Of a stretch of 64,000 bases of DNA, positions 8,114 through 17,525 are shown piece by piece (positions within the stretch are counted from its first letter, which is position 1; every line of letters begins with the position of its first letter). Source of the DNA: Streptomyces fildesensis (GTDB lineage Bacteria > Actinomycetota > Actinomycetes > Streptomycetales > Streptomycetaceae). The notes under the pieces were generated by a model. It had not been told where the DNA came from and ran no database searches. It was given only the letters and a program-made list of their open reading frames with translations. The stretch covers positions 620,001 to 684,000 of the forward strand of contig NZ_JAAIKO010000001.1 in NCBI RefSeq assembly GCF_016107395.1, in the 5' to 3' direction. The translations under genes and the position numbers were made by a program.

Positions 8114-9577
8114 TCAGCCGCCCGTCACCTGACGCCACGCGGCCGGAAGGGTGGCCGCGATGTCCTGGGCCGAGACGGGCGCGCCGACACCGGCGGCGGA
8201 GCCGGAGGCCAGCCGGGCGGCCAGGCCGTGGAGGTGGGCGCCGACGGACGCGGCGTCGCGGGGGGCGAGGCCGGCGGCCAGCAGGGAGCCGGTGAGGCCG
8301 GACAGGACGTCGCCGCTGCCCGCGGTGGCGAGCCACGACGTGCCGGTCGGGTTGACCCGCACCGGTACGGCCCGGTCGGGGTCGGCCACCAGCGTCGTCG
8401 AGCCCTTGAGGAGCACCGTGGCGCCGTACTGCTCGGCGAGCTCCCGCACGGACGCCAGCCGGGCCGCCTCGACCTCCTCCCGGGACCGCCCCAGCAGCGC
8501 CGCCGCCTCCCCCGCGTGCGGGGTGAGGACGGTGGCCGCGGTGCGCGCCCTGACCTGCTCGCGGGTGATCAGACGCAGCCCGTCCGCGTCGACGAGGACG
8601 GGCACCCCGGACGCGAGGACGTCGTCGACCGACCGCCGCGCCTCCGTACCGTCGCCGAGACCAGGACCGACCACCCACGCCTGGACGCGACCCGCTTCGG
8701 ACGGCGGGCCGGTCGTGACGAGCGTCTCGGGGAAGCGGGCCAGCACGGCCTCCCCTCCGTGCCCGGCGTACCGCACGGCGCCCGCGCCGCCGCGCAGCGC
8801 GCCCGCCACCGCGAGGACGGCCGCGCCCGGGTAGCGGTCGGACCCGGCGACCACGCCGACGACACCGCGCCGGTACTTGTCGCTCTCGGTGGCCGGCACC
8901 GGCAGCAGCGCGGCGACCTCCGCGAACTGCAGGGCTTCGAGCGCCGGGGCCGGCAGACCGGGGCCGAGGCCGATGTCGATCAGGCGCGGGGCTCCGACGT
9001 GACCGGCGGCCGGGTCGATCAGCAGGCCCGGCTTGTAGGTGCCGAAGGTGACGGTGACATCGGCGTGCACGACCGGGCCGGTGACCTCACCGGTGTCGGC
9101 ATCGACACCGCTCGGCAGGTCCACGGCGACGACCGTGGCGCGGGAGTCGCGCGCGGCCCGCGCGAGCGGCACGGCCGCCGGCCGCAGACCGCCCTTCCCG
9201 CCGATGCCGACGATCCCGTCCAGGACGAGGTCGGCGCGGCCGATCAGCGGCAGCGCCGCGTCGGCGGTCACCGTACGCCCGCCCGCGGCCCGCAGGTCCG
9301 CCAGCCCGCCGCCGTGCGTACGGTCCGGCGCGAGCAGCACAGCGGTGACGGCGGCGCCGCGCCGCGCGAGCCTGGCCCCCGCGTACAGCGCGTCGCCCCC
9401 GTTGTCACCGCTGCCGACGAGCAGAACGACACGGGCGCCGTACACCCGCCCGAGCAGCCCGGCACAGGCAGCCGCCAGCCCGGCGGCCGCCCGCTGCATG
9501 AGCGCCCCCTCGGGCAACCGCGCCATAAGAGCGCGCTCCGCCGCCCGTACGGTCTCGACGGTGTGTGCGTGCCGCAT
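8114..9577 (-). CDS. nnrD: Bifunctional NAD(P)H-hydrate epimerase / ADP-dependent dehydratase
   Basis: Repairs damaged NADHX and NADPHX. The 487-residue fusion has an N-terminal YjeF_N epimerase domain (about residues 1-210; GSGDNGGDALYAGARL is the NAD-binding loop, with the catalytic Asp in VLDGIVGIGGKG) and a C-terminal ribokinase-like dehydratase domain (WVVGPGLGDG, LTPHAGEAAALLG, and the ATAGSGDVLSG active-site motif). The order and length match other actinobacterial fusions. It is 37 bases downstream of acpS and about 100 bases upstream of alr, so it probably belongs to the glmS-acpS-nnrD-alr transcription unit. Confidence 0.95.
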   Translation of the reverse strand: MRHAHTVETVRAAERALMARLPEGALMQRAAAGLAAACAGLLGRVYGARVVLLVGSGDNGGDALYAGARLARRGAAVTAVLLAPDRTHGGGLADLRAAGGRTVTADAALPLIGRADLVLDGIVGIGGKGGLRPAAVPLARAARDSRATVVAVDLPSGVDADTGEVTGPVVHADVTVTFGTYKPGLLIDPAAGHVGAPRLIDIGLGPGLPAPALEALQFAEVAALLPVPATESDKYRRGVVGVVAGSDRYPGAAVLAVAGALRGGAGAVRYAGHGGEAVLARFPETLVTTGPPSEAGRVQAWVVGPGLGDGTEARRSVDDVLASGVPVLVDADGLRLITREQVRARTAATVLTPHAGEAAALLGRSREEVEAARLASVRELAEQYGATVLLKGSTTLVADPDRAVPVRVNPTGTSWLATAGSGDVLSGLTGSLLAAGLAPRDAASVGAHLHGLAARLASGSAAGVGAPVSAQDIAATLPAAWRQVTGG

Positions 9578-9614
9578 CCGTTGTCCTCTCGTTTCCCGCC
9601 CGCGGGCGGGCGGT

Positions 9615-9983
9615 TCAACCCTCCGCGATCACCACAGCGGAAGCGATCCCCGCGTCATGGCTGAGCGAGACGTGCCACCCCCGCACCCCCAGTTCCGCCG
9701 CCCGCCGGGCCACCGAGCCGGTCACGGTGAGCCGTGGCTGGCCGGTGTCCTCGGTGGTCACCTCGGCGTCCAGCCAGACCAGCCCCGCCGGGGCGCCGAG
9801 CGCCTTGGCGAGGGCTTCCTTGGCGGCGAAGCGGGCGGCGAGCGAGGCGATGCCACGGGGTTCGCCGCCGGGCAGCAGCCGCTCGTTCCTGGTGAAGAGC
9901 CGGTCGGCCAGGCCCGGGGTGCGCTCCAGGGACGCGGCGAAGCGCTCGATCTCGGCGACGTCGATCCCGACCCCGATGATCAT
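9615..9983 (-). CDS. acpS: Holo-[acyl-carrier-protein] synthase
   Basis: Transfers 4'-phosphopantetheine from CoA to a serine of acyl carrier proteins. The 122-residue product has the two family motifs: [12 protein letters not shown] at the N-terminus (metal-binding Asp) and [13 protein letters not shown] (catalytic Glu and Lys), plus the C-terminal WHVSLSHD. The ATG at 9983 overlaps the glmS TGA as ATGA, indicating translational coupling. The longer frame upstream lies inside glmS and lacks family similarity. Confidence 0.96.
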   Translation of the reverse strand: MIIGVGIDVAEIERFAASLERTPGLADRLFTRNERLLPGGEPRGIASLAARFAAKEALAKALGAPAGLVWLDAEVTTEDTGQPRLTVTGSVARRAAELGVRGWHVSLSHDAGIASAVVIAEG

Positions 9984-11827
9984 TCGACGGTCACCGACTT
10001 GGCGAGGTTCCGCGGCTGGTCGACCTCGTTGCCGCGGGCGGTGGCCAGCTCGCACGCGAAGACCTGCAGCGGCACGGTGGCCACCAGCGGCTGCAGCAGC
10101 ACCGGGGTGCGCGGGATGCGGATGATGTGGTCCGCGTACGGGACGACCGCCTCGTCGCCCTCCTCGGCGATGACGATGGTGCGGGCGCCGCGGGCCCGGA
10201 TCTCCTGGATGTTGGAGACGATCTTGTCGTGCAGCACCGACCGGCCGCGCGGCGACGGCACCACCACGACCACCGGCAGGTCCTTCTCGATGAGCGCGAT
10301 CGGCCCGTGCTTGAGCTCACCCGCCGCGAAGCCCTCAGCGTGCATGTACGCCAGCTCCTTGAGCTTCAGCGCGCCCTCCAGGGCGACCGGGTAGCCGACG
10401 TGCCGGCCCAGGAACAGCACGGTGTTCTTGTCCTTCAGCGACCGCGCGAGCGCCCGCACCGGCTCCATCGTCTCCAGCACCTGCCCCACCTGGGTGGAGA
10501 TCTCCGACAGCTCACGGATCACCCCGGTGATCTCGTCGCCCCACTTGGTGCCGCGTACCTGCCCCAGGTACAGCGCGACCAAATAGCAGGCGACGACCTG
10601 CGTCAGGAACGCCTTCGTCGAGGCGACGGCGACCTCGGGCCCGGCGTGCGTGTACAGCACGGCGTCGGACTCACGCGGGATCGTCGAACCGTTGGTGTTG
10701 CAGATGGCGAGCACCTTGGAGCCCTGCTCACGGGCGTGCCGCAGCGCCATCAGGGTGTCCATCGTCTCGCCGGACTGGCTGATCGCGACGACGAGCGTGC
10801 GCTGGTCCAGGATCGGGTCCCGGTACCGGAACTCGCTCGCGAGCTCCACCTCGCACGGCATCCGCGTCCAGTGCTCGATCGCGTACTTGGCGATCATCCC
10901 GGCGTGGAACGCCGTCCCGCACGCGACGATCACGACCTTGTCGATCTCGCGCAGCATCCGGTCGGGCATCCGCAGCTCGTCGAGGGTCAGCCGGCCGTCC
11001 GTGCCGATCCGCCCCAGCAGCGTGTCGGCGACCGCCTTCGGCTGCTCGGCGATCTCCTTGAGCATGAAGTAGTCGTAGCCGCCCTTCTCGGCGGCCGAGA
11101 CGTCCCAGTCGACGTGATAGGGCCGCACCTCGGCCGGCTTGCCCTCGAAGTCGGTGACGGTGACGCTCTCCCGGCGCAGCTCGACGACCTGGTCCTGGCC
11201 CAGTTCGATCGCCTCACGGGTGTACGCGATGAACGCGGCGACGTCCGACGCCAGGAAGTTCTCGCCCTCCCCGACGCCCACCACCAGCGGTGAGTTGCGG
11301 CGCGCCCCGACCACCACGTCCGGCTCGTCCGCGTGCACCGCGACCAGCGTGAACGCCCCGTCCAGCTGCCGGCACACCTGCCGCATCGCCTCGGCCAGGT
11401 CCGCCGACGAGGAGAAGTGCTCGGCGAGCAGATGCGCCACGACCTCGGTGTCGGTCTCGGACTCCAGCGCGTGGCCGCGCTCGGCCAGCTCCGCCCGCAG
11501 CGCGGCGAAGTTCTCGATGATGCCGTTGTGCACCACCGCGACCCGTCCGGCGTTGTCCAGGTGCGGATGCGCGTTCACATCCGTCGGGCCGCCGTGGGTC
11601 GCCCACCGCGTGTGCCCGATCCCGGTTCCGCCGGCCGGCAGCGGCTGCCGTTCCAGCAGCGCCTCCAGATTGGCGAGCTTGCCGGCTTTCTTGGCGGCGG
11701 CCAGACCGCCGTCGGCCAGCACGGCGATACCCGCCGAGTCGTAGCCCCGGTACTCCAGCCGCCGCAGCCCGGCGACAACGACCTCGAGAGCGGACCGGCC
11801 GCCCACATACCCCACGATTCCGCACAT
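9980..11827 (-). CDS. glmS: Glutamine-fructose-6-phosphate aminotransferase (isomerizing)
   Basis: Makes glucosamine-6-phosphate, the first step to UDP-GlcNAc, used with glmM in this window. The start ATG 11827 places the catalytic cysteine as residue 2 (MCGIVGYVG), as required for the N-terminal glutamine amidohydrolase; upstream in-frame codons are therefore rejected. The 615-residue protein has the GATase II domain (residues 1-240: [15 protein letters not shown]), then two SIS isomerase domains ([19 protein letters not shown], and the C-terminal [10 protein letters not shown]). It is divergent from coaA with about 97 bases between, where both promoters must lie. Confidence 0.98.
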   Translation of the reverse strand: MCGIVGYVGGRSALEVVVAGLRRLEYRGYDSAGIAVLADGGLAAAKKAGKLANLEALLERQPLPAGGTGIGHTRWATHGGPTDVNAHPHLDNAGRVAVVHNGIIENFAALRAELAERGHALESETDTEVVAHLLAEHFSSSADLAEAMRQVCRQLDGAFTLVAVHADEPDVVVGARRNSPLVVGVGEGENFLASDVAAFIAYTREAIELGQDQVVELRRESVTVTDFEGKPAEVRPYHVDWDVSAAEKGGYDYFMLKEIAEQPKAVADTLLGRIGTDGRLTLDELRMPDRMLREIDKVVIVACGTAFHAGMIAKYAIEHWTRMPCEVELASEFRYRDPILDQRTLVVAISQSGETMDTLMALRHAREQGSKVLAICNTNGSTIPRESDAVLYTHAGPEVAVASTKAFLTQVVACYLVALYLGQVRGTKWGDEITGVIRELSEISTQVGQVLETMEPVRALARSLKDKNTVLFLGRHVGYPVALEGALKLKELAYMHAEGFAAGELKHGPIALIEKDLPVVVVVPSPRGRSVLHDKIVSNIQEIRARGARTIVIAEEGDEAVVPYADHIIRIPRTPVLLQPLVATVPLQVFACELATARGNEVDQPRNLAKSVTVE

Positions 11828-11924
11828 GCCCGCCACCCTATGGCCGTACCGCCCCGCCGTCCCAGAGGCCCTCCGGGGGCGCCCGGCGCCCCCCGAGGTG
11901 AGCCGGGCGCGGCGCGGCAGCACA

Positions 11925-12920
11925 ATGGGGCGTGTGCCGACCACCGATCAGCAGCAGCGCCGACGCGCCGAGATCAGCCCGTACGTGGACCTCAGCCGCG
12001 CGGAGTGGAGCGCGCTGCGGGAGCGGACGCCACTGCCGCTGACCGCCGACGAGGTGGAGCGGCTGCGGGGCCTGGGCGACGTCATCGACCTGGACGAGGT
12101 CGTGGACGTGTATCTGCCGCTGTCCCGGCTGCTCAATCTGTACGTGGCCGCCCACAGCGGCCTGCGGGGCGCCCTGAACACCTTCCTGGGCGACGCGGGC
12201 AACGGGCAGGGCGAACAGCCCGGCACCCCGTTCGTCATCGGGGTGGCGGGGAGCGTCGCCGTCGGGAAGTCGACCACCGCCCGTATCCTGCGCGCGCTGC
12301 TGGCCCGCTGGCCCGAGCACCCGCGGGTCGAGCTGGTGACCACCGACGGTTTCCTGCTGCCCAACGCCGAACTGCACCGCCGCGACCTGATGTCGCGCAA
12401 GGGCTTCCCGGAGTCCTACGACCGGCGCGCGCTGACCCGCTTCGTCGCCGATGTGAAGGCGGGCAAGGACGAGGTGACCGCACCCGTCTACTCGCACCTG
12501 ATCTACGACATCGTCCCCGGGGAGCGCCTGACGGTGCGCCGGCCCGACATCCTCATCGTCGAGGGCCTGAACGTGCTGCAGCCGGCGCTACCCGGCAAGG
12601 ACGGCCGCACCCGTGTCGGCCTCGCCGACTTCTTCGACTTCAGCGTGTACGTCGACGCGCGTACCGAGGACATCGAGCAGTGGTACCTCGGCCGGTTCCG
12701 CAAGCTCCGTGAGACGGCGTTCCAGAACCCGTTCTCGTACTTCCGCAAGTACACGCAGGTCTCGGAGGCGGAGGCGATGGAGTACGCCCGGCTGATGTGG
12801 CGGACCGTCAACAAGCCCAACCTGCAGCAGAATGTGCTGCCGACGCGCAGCCGCGCCACGCTGGTGCTCCGCAAGGGCCCGCAGCACAAGGTCCAGCGGC
12901 TGTCGCTGCGCAAGCTCTGA
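11925..12920 (+). CDS. coaA: Type I pantothenate kinase
   Basis: Phosphorylates pantothenate, the first and regulated step of CoA synthesis. From ATG 11925 the protein is 331 residues; a GTG at 11934 (VPTTDQQ) is an equally plausible start. The P-loop [12 protein letters not shown] lies near residues 106-117, followed by [18 protein letters not shown] and the YDIVPGE strand typical of the bacterial PanK-I family, ending in QRLSLRKL. It is transcribed away from glmS and ends in a strong shared hairpin with glmM. Confidence 0.96.
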   Translation: MGRVPTTDQQQRRRAEISPYVDLSRAEWSALRERTPLPLTADEVERLRGLGDVIDLDEVVDVYLPLSRLLNLYVAAHSGLRGALNTFLGDAGNGQGEQPGTPFVIGVAGSVAVGKSTTARILRALLARWPEHPRVELVTTDGFLLPNAELHRRDLMSRKGFPESYDRRALTRFVADVKAGKDEVTAPVYSHLIYDIVPGERLTVRRPDILIVEGLNVLQPALPGKDGRTRVGLADFFDFSVYVDARTEDIEQWYLGRFRKLRETAFQNPFSYFRKYTQVSEAEAMEYARLMWRTVNKPNLQQNVLPTRSRATLVLRKGPQHKVQRLSLRKL

Positions 12921-12940
12921 ACTCACCGCGCACCGAACGC

Positions 12941-12974
12941 GCGCCGCCCGCCCGGGAATCCGGGCGGGCGGCGC
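12941..12974. terminator. Bidirectional hairpin between coaA and glmM
   Basis: A perfect 14-bp GC stem (12941-12954 with 12961-12974) and a 6-base loop sits between the convergent ends of coaA and glmM. It could stop transcription from both sides. There is no long T-tract on either strand, as is common in actinobacteria. Confidence 0.85.
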
Positions 12975-12991
12975 TACTTTCGCGACACGCC

Positions 12992-14350
12992 CTAGCCGAG
13001 GACGGACTTCACGACGTCGGCCAGCCGGCCCGCGACCGCGCGGGCGTGGTCGATGTCGGCGGCCTCGACCATGACGCGGACCAGCGGCTCGGTGCCGGAG
13101 GAACGCAGCAGGACCCGTCCGGTGGTGCCCAGTTCGCGCTCGGCCTCGGCGACCGCGGCCGCCAGCTCGGGAGCGGTGTTGACCCGGCTCTTGTCGACGT
13201 CCGGAACGTTCACCAGCACCTGCGGGAGCCGCTGCATGACGCCGGCCAGATCGGCCAGCGTGCGGCCGGTGGCGGCGACGCGGGCGGCCAGCATGAGGCC
13301 GGTCAGCGTGCCGTCGCCGGTCGTGGCGTGGTCCAGGATGATGACGTGGCCGGACTGCTCGCCGCCCAGCGCGTAGCCGTGCTCCTTCATCGACTCCAGC
13401 ACATAGCGGTCACCGACCGCCGTCTCGACGAGGTGGATGCCCTCGCGTTCCATCGCCAGCTTGAAGCCGAGGTTGGACATGACGGTGCCGACCACGGTGT
13501 TCTCCCGCAGCCCGCCCCGCTCGCGCAGGTCCAGGGCCAGCACGGCCAGGATCTGGTCGCCGTCGACCTCGTCGCCGTCGGCGTCGATGGCCAGGCAGCG
13601 GTCCGCGTCGCCGTCATGGGCGATGCCGAAGTCCGCGCCGTGCTCGACGACGGCGGCCTTGAGCAGTTCGAGGTGCGTGGAGCCGCAGCCGTCGTTGATG
13701 TTCAGGCCGTCGGGCTGGGCGCCGATCGTGATGATCTCGGCGCCGGCCCGGGAGAACGCCTCGGGCGACACCCAGGCGGCGGCGCCGTGCGCCTCGTCCA
13801 GGACGATCTTCAGTCCGTCGAGGCGGTTCGGCAGCACCCCCATGAGGTGCGCGACGTACTGGTCGAAGCCCTCGGTGTAGTCCTTCACGCGGCCGACGCC
13901 GGAACCGGTCGGCCGGTCCCAGGGCTCGCCCGCGCGGTGCTCCTCGTAGGTCTTCTCGATGCGCTCTTCGAGCTCGTCGTCGAGCTTGTGGCCGCCGCGG
14001 GCCAGGATCTTGATGCCGTTGTCCGGCATCGCGTTGTGGCTGGCGGAGAGCATCACGCCGAGGTCGGCACCCAGCGCACCGGTGAGATACGCCACCGCTG
14101 GGGTGGGCAGCACACCGACCCGCAGGACGTCCACGCCCGCGCTCGCGAGGCCCGCCACGATGGCGGCCTCCAGAAACTCCCCCGAAGCACGCGGATCGCG
14201 TCCGACCACGGCCACCGGCCGATGACCCTGGAACGAGCCCGCCTCAGCGAGCACATGAGCCGCCGCGACGGACAGGCCGAGCGCCAGCTCGGCGGTCAGG
14301 TCCGCGTTGGCGACGCCGCGCACGCCGTCCGTGCCGAAGAGTCGTCCCAC
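12992..14350 (-). CDS. glmM: Phosphoglucosamine mutase
   Basis: Converts glucosamine-6-phosphate to glucosamine-1-phosphate, the step after GlmS. The start is GTG 14350 ([12 protein letters not shown]), chosen because GGAGG lies seven bases upstream and the family begins here. The 452-residue protein carries the phosphoserine loop LSASHN (Ser104), the metal-binding DGDADR, the sugar-binding GEQSGH and the C-terminal phosphate-binding [12 protein letters not shown]. It follows the rpsI terminator at 14421-14453, so it probably has its own promoter in the 70 bases between. Confidence 0.97.
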   Translation of the reverse strand: MGRLFGTDGVRGVANADLTAELALGLSVAAAHVLAEAGSFQGHRPVAVVGRDPRASGEFLEAAIVAGLASAGVDVLRVGVLPTPAVAYLTGALGADLGVMLSASHNAMPDNGIKILARGGHKLDDELEERIEKTYEEHRAGEPWDRPTGSGVGRVKDYTEGFDQYVAHLMGVLPNRLDGLKIVLDEAHGAAAWVSPEAFSRAGAEIITIGAQPDGLNINDGCGSTHLELLKAAVVEHGADFGIAHDGDADRCLAIDADGDEVDGDQILAVLALDLRERGGLRENTVVGTVMSNLGFKLAMEREGIHLVETAVGDRYVLESMKEHGYALGGEQSGHVIILDHATTGDGTLTGLMLAARVAATGRTLADLAGVMQRLPQVLVNVPDVDKSRVNTAPELAAAVAEAERELGTTGRVLLRSSGTEPLVRVMVEAADIDHARAVAGRLADVVKSVLG

Positions 14351-14420
14351 TGTTATTCCTCCGAGTATGGGAACCATGGGCGTTACCGACAGATATACGC
14401 CCTGGGCACTAAAAAGCGAA

Positions 14421-14453
14421 CGCCCCGGAGGCGCACAAAGTGCCTCCGGGGCG
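14421..14453 (-). terminator. Terminator of the rplM-rpsI operon
   Basis: A perfect 12-bp stem (14421-14432 with 14442-14453) is followed on the minus strand by TTCGC and a run of five T. It starts 15 bases after the rpsI stop and is one of the clearest intrinsic terminators in the window. Confidence 0.9.
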
Positions 14454-14467
14454 AACGCCGAGCGTGA

Positions 14468-15016
14468 TTAGCGCTTGCTGAACTGCGGCGCCTTACGGGC
14501 CTTCTTCAGACCGGCCTTCTTGCGCTCGACCGCACGGTCGTCACGCGTCAGGAATCCGGCCTTCTTGAGGGCGGCGCGGTTGTTGTCCGTGTCCGCCTCG
14601 TTCAGCGCACGGGCAACACCCAGGCGCAGCGCACCGGCCTGGCCGGAGATGCCGCCGCCACCGATACGCGCGATGACGTCGTAGCGGTTGTCCAGCTCAA
14701 GGAGCTTGAACGGCTCGTTGACTTCCTGCTGGTGCACCTTGTTCGGGAAGTAACCCTCGAGGGTGCGACCGTTGATCTTCCACTTGCCAGAGCCCGGCAC
14801 GATGCGGACACGGGCGATGGACTGCTTGCGGCGGCCGGTGCCGGCTGCCGGCTGCGGGTCGCCGAAGCGGCCCGCGAGAGACTCGGAGGTGTACTCCTCC
14901 GGAGCCTCGGACTCCGAGGTGTACTCCGTAGGAGCCTCCTCGGACCCGAAGGCCTCAACGGTCTCGGTGGTGTCGTCAGCCTCGACGACGGGGGCCTCGG
15001 TAGTGGTCTCAGCCAC
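14468..15016 (-). CDS. rpsI: 30S ribosomal protein S9
   Basis: S9 sits in the 30S head, and its C-terminal tail (here ending APQFSKR) reaches the P-site tRNA. The 182-residue protein has a normal S9 core from about residue 60 ([17 protein letters not shown] through [22 protein letters not shown]). The first 58 residues are an acidic extension, as is usual for streptomycetes, but here it contains a duplicated unit: TEYTSES and EEYTSES, separated by seven residues. Second gene of the rplM-rpsI operon, 42 bases after rplM. Confidence 0.98.
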   Translation of the reverse strand: MAETTTEAPVVEADDTTETVEAFGSEEAPTEYTSESEAPEEYTSESLAGRFGDPQPAAGTGRRKQSIARVRIVPGSGKWKINGRTLEGYFPNKVHQQEVNEPFKLLELDNRYDVIARIGGGGISGQAGALRLGVARALNEADTDNNRAALKKAGFLTRDDRAVERKKAGLKKARKAPQFSKR

Positions 15017-15058
15017 GATTCTCCTCAGATGCTTTCTGCTGGTAGCTGGTGGCCGGGA

Positions 15059-15502
15059 CTACTGCGAGACCTGGCTGATCACGAACGGGACCGGCTGCTG
15101 CGCAGCGTGCGGGTGCTCGGCACCCGCGTAGACCTTCAGCTTCGAGAGCATCTGACGGCCCAGGGTGTTCTTCGGGACCATGCCCTTGATGGCCTTCTCG
15201 ACGGCCTTCTCGGGGTTCTTGTCGAGCAGCTCGTCGTAACGGACGGAGCGCAGACCACCCGGGAAGCCAGAGTGGCGGTAGGCCATCTTCTGGGACTTCT
15301 TGTTGCCGGACAGGTGAACCTTGTCGGCGTTGATGATGATGACGAAGTCACCGGTGTCAACGTGCGGGGCGTACACAGGCTTGTGCTTGCCCCGGAGAAG
15401 GTTCGCGGCCTGAGAGGCCAGACGGCCCAGGACAACGTCCTGCGCGTCGATGACGTGCCACTGGCGAGTTACATCGCCGGGCTTGGGGCTGAACGTACGC
15501 AC
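15059..15502 (-). CDS. rplM: 50S ribosomal protein L13
   Basis: An early-assembly 23S rRNA binding protein. From GTG 15502 the product is 147 residues ([20 protein letters not shown]...), the length usual for streptomycetes; the longer open frame upstream is leader sequence. The core motifs [34 protein letters not shown] and [12 protein letters not shown] are all present. First gene of the rplM-rpsI operon, with a leader of about 170 bases from the promoter at 15681-15710. Confidence 0.98.
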   Translation of the reverse strand: MRTFSPKPGDVTRQWHVIDAQDVVLGRLASQAANLLRGKHKPVYAPHVDTGDFVIIINADKVHLSGNKKSQKMAYRHSGFPGGLRSVRYDELLDKNPEKAVEKAIKGMVPKNTLGRQMLSKLKVYAGAEHPHAAQQPVPFVISQVSQ

Positions 15503-15680
15503 GGTCGTAGCCTTCGCTTCTTCAGAGAGTGGAGTCCTGACAAGGCCACCCGGACGATCACGACAGCCCTGGCGGTACTCGGGGACGCAACCCGGTACTG
15601 CCGCTGGTGTTCGGCCCGGCGGACCGGCGTAAGGGCCTCTCACGTGAGAACGAGCAAGCCAATACGCATAACGAACTCGC

Positions 15681-15710
15681 AGAATACCCGGCTTCGACCG
15701 TACGGGTCAA
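15681..15710 (-). promoter_or_regulatory. Vegetative promoter of rplM-rpsI
   Basis: On the minus strand a -35 box TTGACC (15705-15710) is followed after 18 bases by a -10 box TATTCT (15681-15686). This fits the principal sigma factor consensus and faces rplM. Transcription would start near 15674, giving a leader of about 170 nt that contains the palindrome TCTCACGTGAGA at 15638-15649. This is a reading of the sequence, not a mapped start. Confidence 0.65.
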
Positions 15711-15781
15711 AACGCGGCCCAATGCCCTGGTCAGGAGCTTGTCGTCAGCCGTCCGTCACCTGGTCGTCACCGCCCGCGGCC

Positions 15782-17401
15782 CTACCGTTTGCGCTCCACC
15801 CGGCGCTCGTCCCAGACCGGCTCCGTCGACTCGCGGACGAATCCGTCCGAGCCGAAGACCAGATAGCGGTCGAAGGACCGGGCGAACCAGCGGTCGTGGG
15901 TCACCGCGAGCACCGTGCCGTCGTAGGCCTCCAGGCCCTCCTGGAGGGCCTCGGCGCTCTCCAGGTCAAGGTTGTCCGTCGGCTCGTCCAGCAGGAGCGC
16001 GGTGGTACCCGCCAGCTCCATCAGGAGGATCTGGAAGCGGGCCTGCTGGCCCCCGGAGAGGCTGCCGAAGTTCTGGTCGCCCTGCCGTTCCAGCTCGTAG
16101 CGGCGCAGCACGCCCATCGCCCGGCCGCGGTCGTGCGCGTTCTCGGTCCACAGGATGTCGACCAGCGAGCGCCCCTCCAGCTCCGGGTGCGCGTGGGTCT
16201 GCGCGAAGTGGCCGGGCACCACCCGGGCGCCGAGCTTCCAGGAACCGGTGTGCCGGACGTCCTGGCCGGCCAGCAGCCGCAGGAAGTGTGATTTACCCGA
16301 CCCGTTGGAGCCGAGCACCGCGACCCGCTCGCCGTAGTAGATCTCCAGGTCGAACGGCTGCATCAGCCCCGTGAGCTCCAGCCCCTCGCAGGTCACCGCC
16401 CGCACCCCGGTACGGCCGCCGCGCAGCCGCATCTTGATGTCCTGCTCGCGCGGCGGCTCCTGAGGGGCACCCGCGTCCTCGAAGCGCTTCAGCCGGGTCT
16501 GGGCCGCGTGGTACCGCGACGCCATGTCCGGACTGATCGCGGCCTGCTGGCGCAGCCGGAAGACCATCTGCTTGATCTTGGTGTGTTCTTCCTCCCACCG
16601 GCGCCGCAGCTCCTCGAACCGCGCGAAGCGGTCCTTGCGCGCCTGGTGGTACGTGCCGAAGCCGCCGCCGTGCACCCAGACGTCGGAGCCCGCGGGCCCC
16701 GGCTCGACGCTGACGATGCGCTCCGCGGAGCGGGCCAGCAGCTCCCGGTCGTGGGAGACGAACAACACGGTCTTCTTGGTCTGCGCGAGCTGTTCCTCCA
16801 GCCAGCGCTTGCCGGGTACGTCCAGATAGTTGTCCGGCTCGTCCAGCAGCAGCACCTCGTCGGTGCCGCGCAGCAGGGCCTCCAGCACCAGGCGCTTCTG
16901 CTCACCGCCGGAGAGCGTCTTGACCTCGCGCCACTGCGCCCGCTCGTACGGGACGCCCAGTGCGGACAGGGTGCACATGTCCCACATGTTCTCGGCCTCG
17001 TAGCCGTGCGCCTCCGCCCAGTCGCTGAGCGCGTGCGCGTAGGCCATCTGGGCCGGTTCGTCGTCCTGCGCCATGATCGCCAGCTCGGCCGCGTCCACGG
17101 CCTTCGCGGCCGTCCTGATCCGCGCCCGCGATACGGAGACCAGCAGGTCCCGGACCGTCCGGTCGTCCCGGACCGAACCCACGAACTGCGGCATGACGCC
17201 GAGCCCGCCGCTGATGGTCACCGAGCCGCCGTCCGGCTTGAGCTCTCCCGAGATCAGCCGCAGCAGGGTCGTCTTGCCCGCGCCGTTCGCCCCGACCAGA
17301 GCGACCTTGGCGCCTTCTCCCACCCGGAACGAGACGTCGCCGAGCAGCACCCGTCCATCCGGAAGGTAGTACTCCAGGTGTGCCGCCTCTACATGTCCCA
17401 T
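15782..17401 (-). CDS. ABC-F family ATPase (two nucleotide-binding domains, no membrane domain)
   Basis: A soluble 539-residue ABC-F protein; family members act on the ribosome, either as translation factors or in antibiotic protection. Domain 1 has Walker A GANGAGKTT (38-46), signature LSGGEQKR and Walker B with an unusual VLLLDEPDNYLD. Domain 2 has GSNGSGKSH, LSGGQQAR and ALLLDEPTDNLD. The helical linker between them is rich in Arg, Lys and Glu (FARFEELRRRWEEEH). The start at MGHVEAAHLEYYLPDG was chosen because the first beta strand begins here; the upstream open frame runs into the divergent gene. It lies directly behind rplM-rpsI. The Asn-Tyr-Leu-Asp variant in Walker B is a subfamily trait worth noting. 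Confidence 0.93.
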   Translation of the reverse strand: MGHVEAAHLEYYLPDGRVLLGDVSFRVGEGAKVALVGANGAGKTTLLRLISGELKPDGGSVTISGGLGVMPQFVGSVRDDRTVRDLLVSVSRARIRTAAKAVDAAELAIMAQDDEPAQMAYAHALSDWAEAHGYEAENMWDMCTLSALGVPYERAQWREVKTLSGGEQKRLVLEALLRGTDEVLLLDEPDNYLDVPGKRWLEEQLAQTKKTVLFVSHDRELLARSAERIVSVEPGPAGSDVWVHGGGFGTYHQARKDRFARFEELRRRWEEEHTKIKQMVFRLRQQAAISPDMASRYHAAQTRLKRFEDAGAPQEPPREQDIKMRLRGGRTGVRAVTCEGLELTGLMQPFDLEIYYGERVAVLGSNGSGKSHFLRLLAGQDVRHTGSWKLGARVVPGHFAQTHAHPELEGRSLVDILWTENAHDRGRAMGVLRRYELERQGDQNFGSLSGGQQARFQILLMELAGTTALLLDEPTDNLDLESAEALQEGLEAYDGTVLAVTHDRWFARSFDRYLVFGSDGFVRESTEPVWDERRVERKR

Positions 17402-17525
17402 AGCTCTGGATTCTCGCCCCTGCCAGGGCCCGGGCCCAAACCGATTTCCAGCACCCGGACAGCGGTGCCCGGGACCGCCCGGATCGGGCGTCCGCGTCAC
17501 CCGTTCGCCGAATATGATGCGCGTC

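Noticed and set aside
11828-11944. Longer GlmS start 39 codons upstream
   Set aside because: GlmS needs the cysteine as residue 2 for activity; the MCGIVGY start at 11827 fulfils this.
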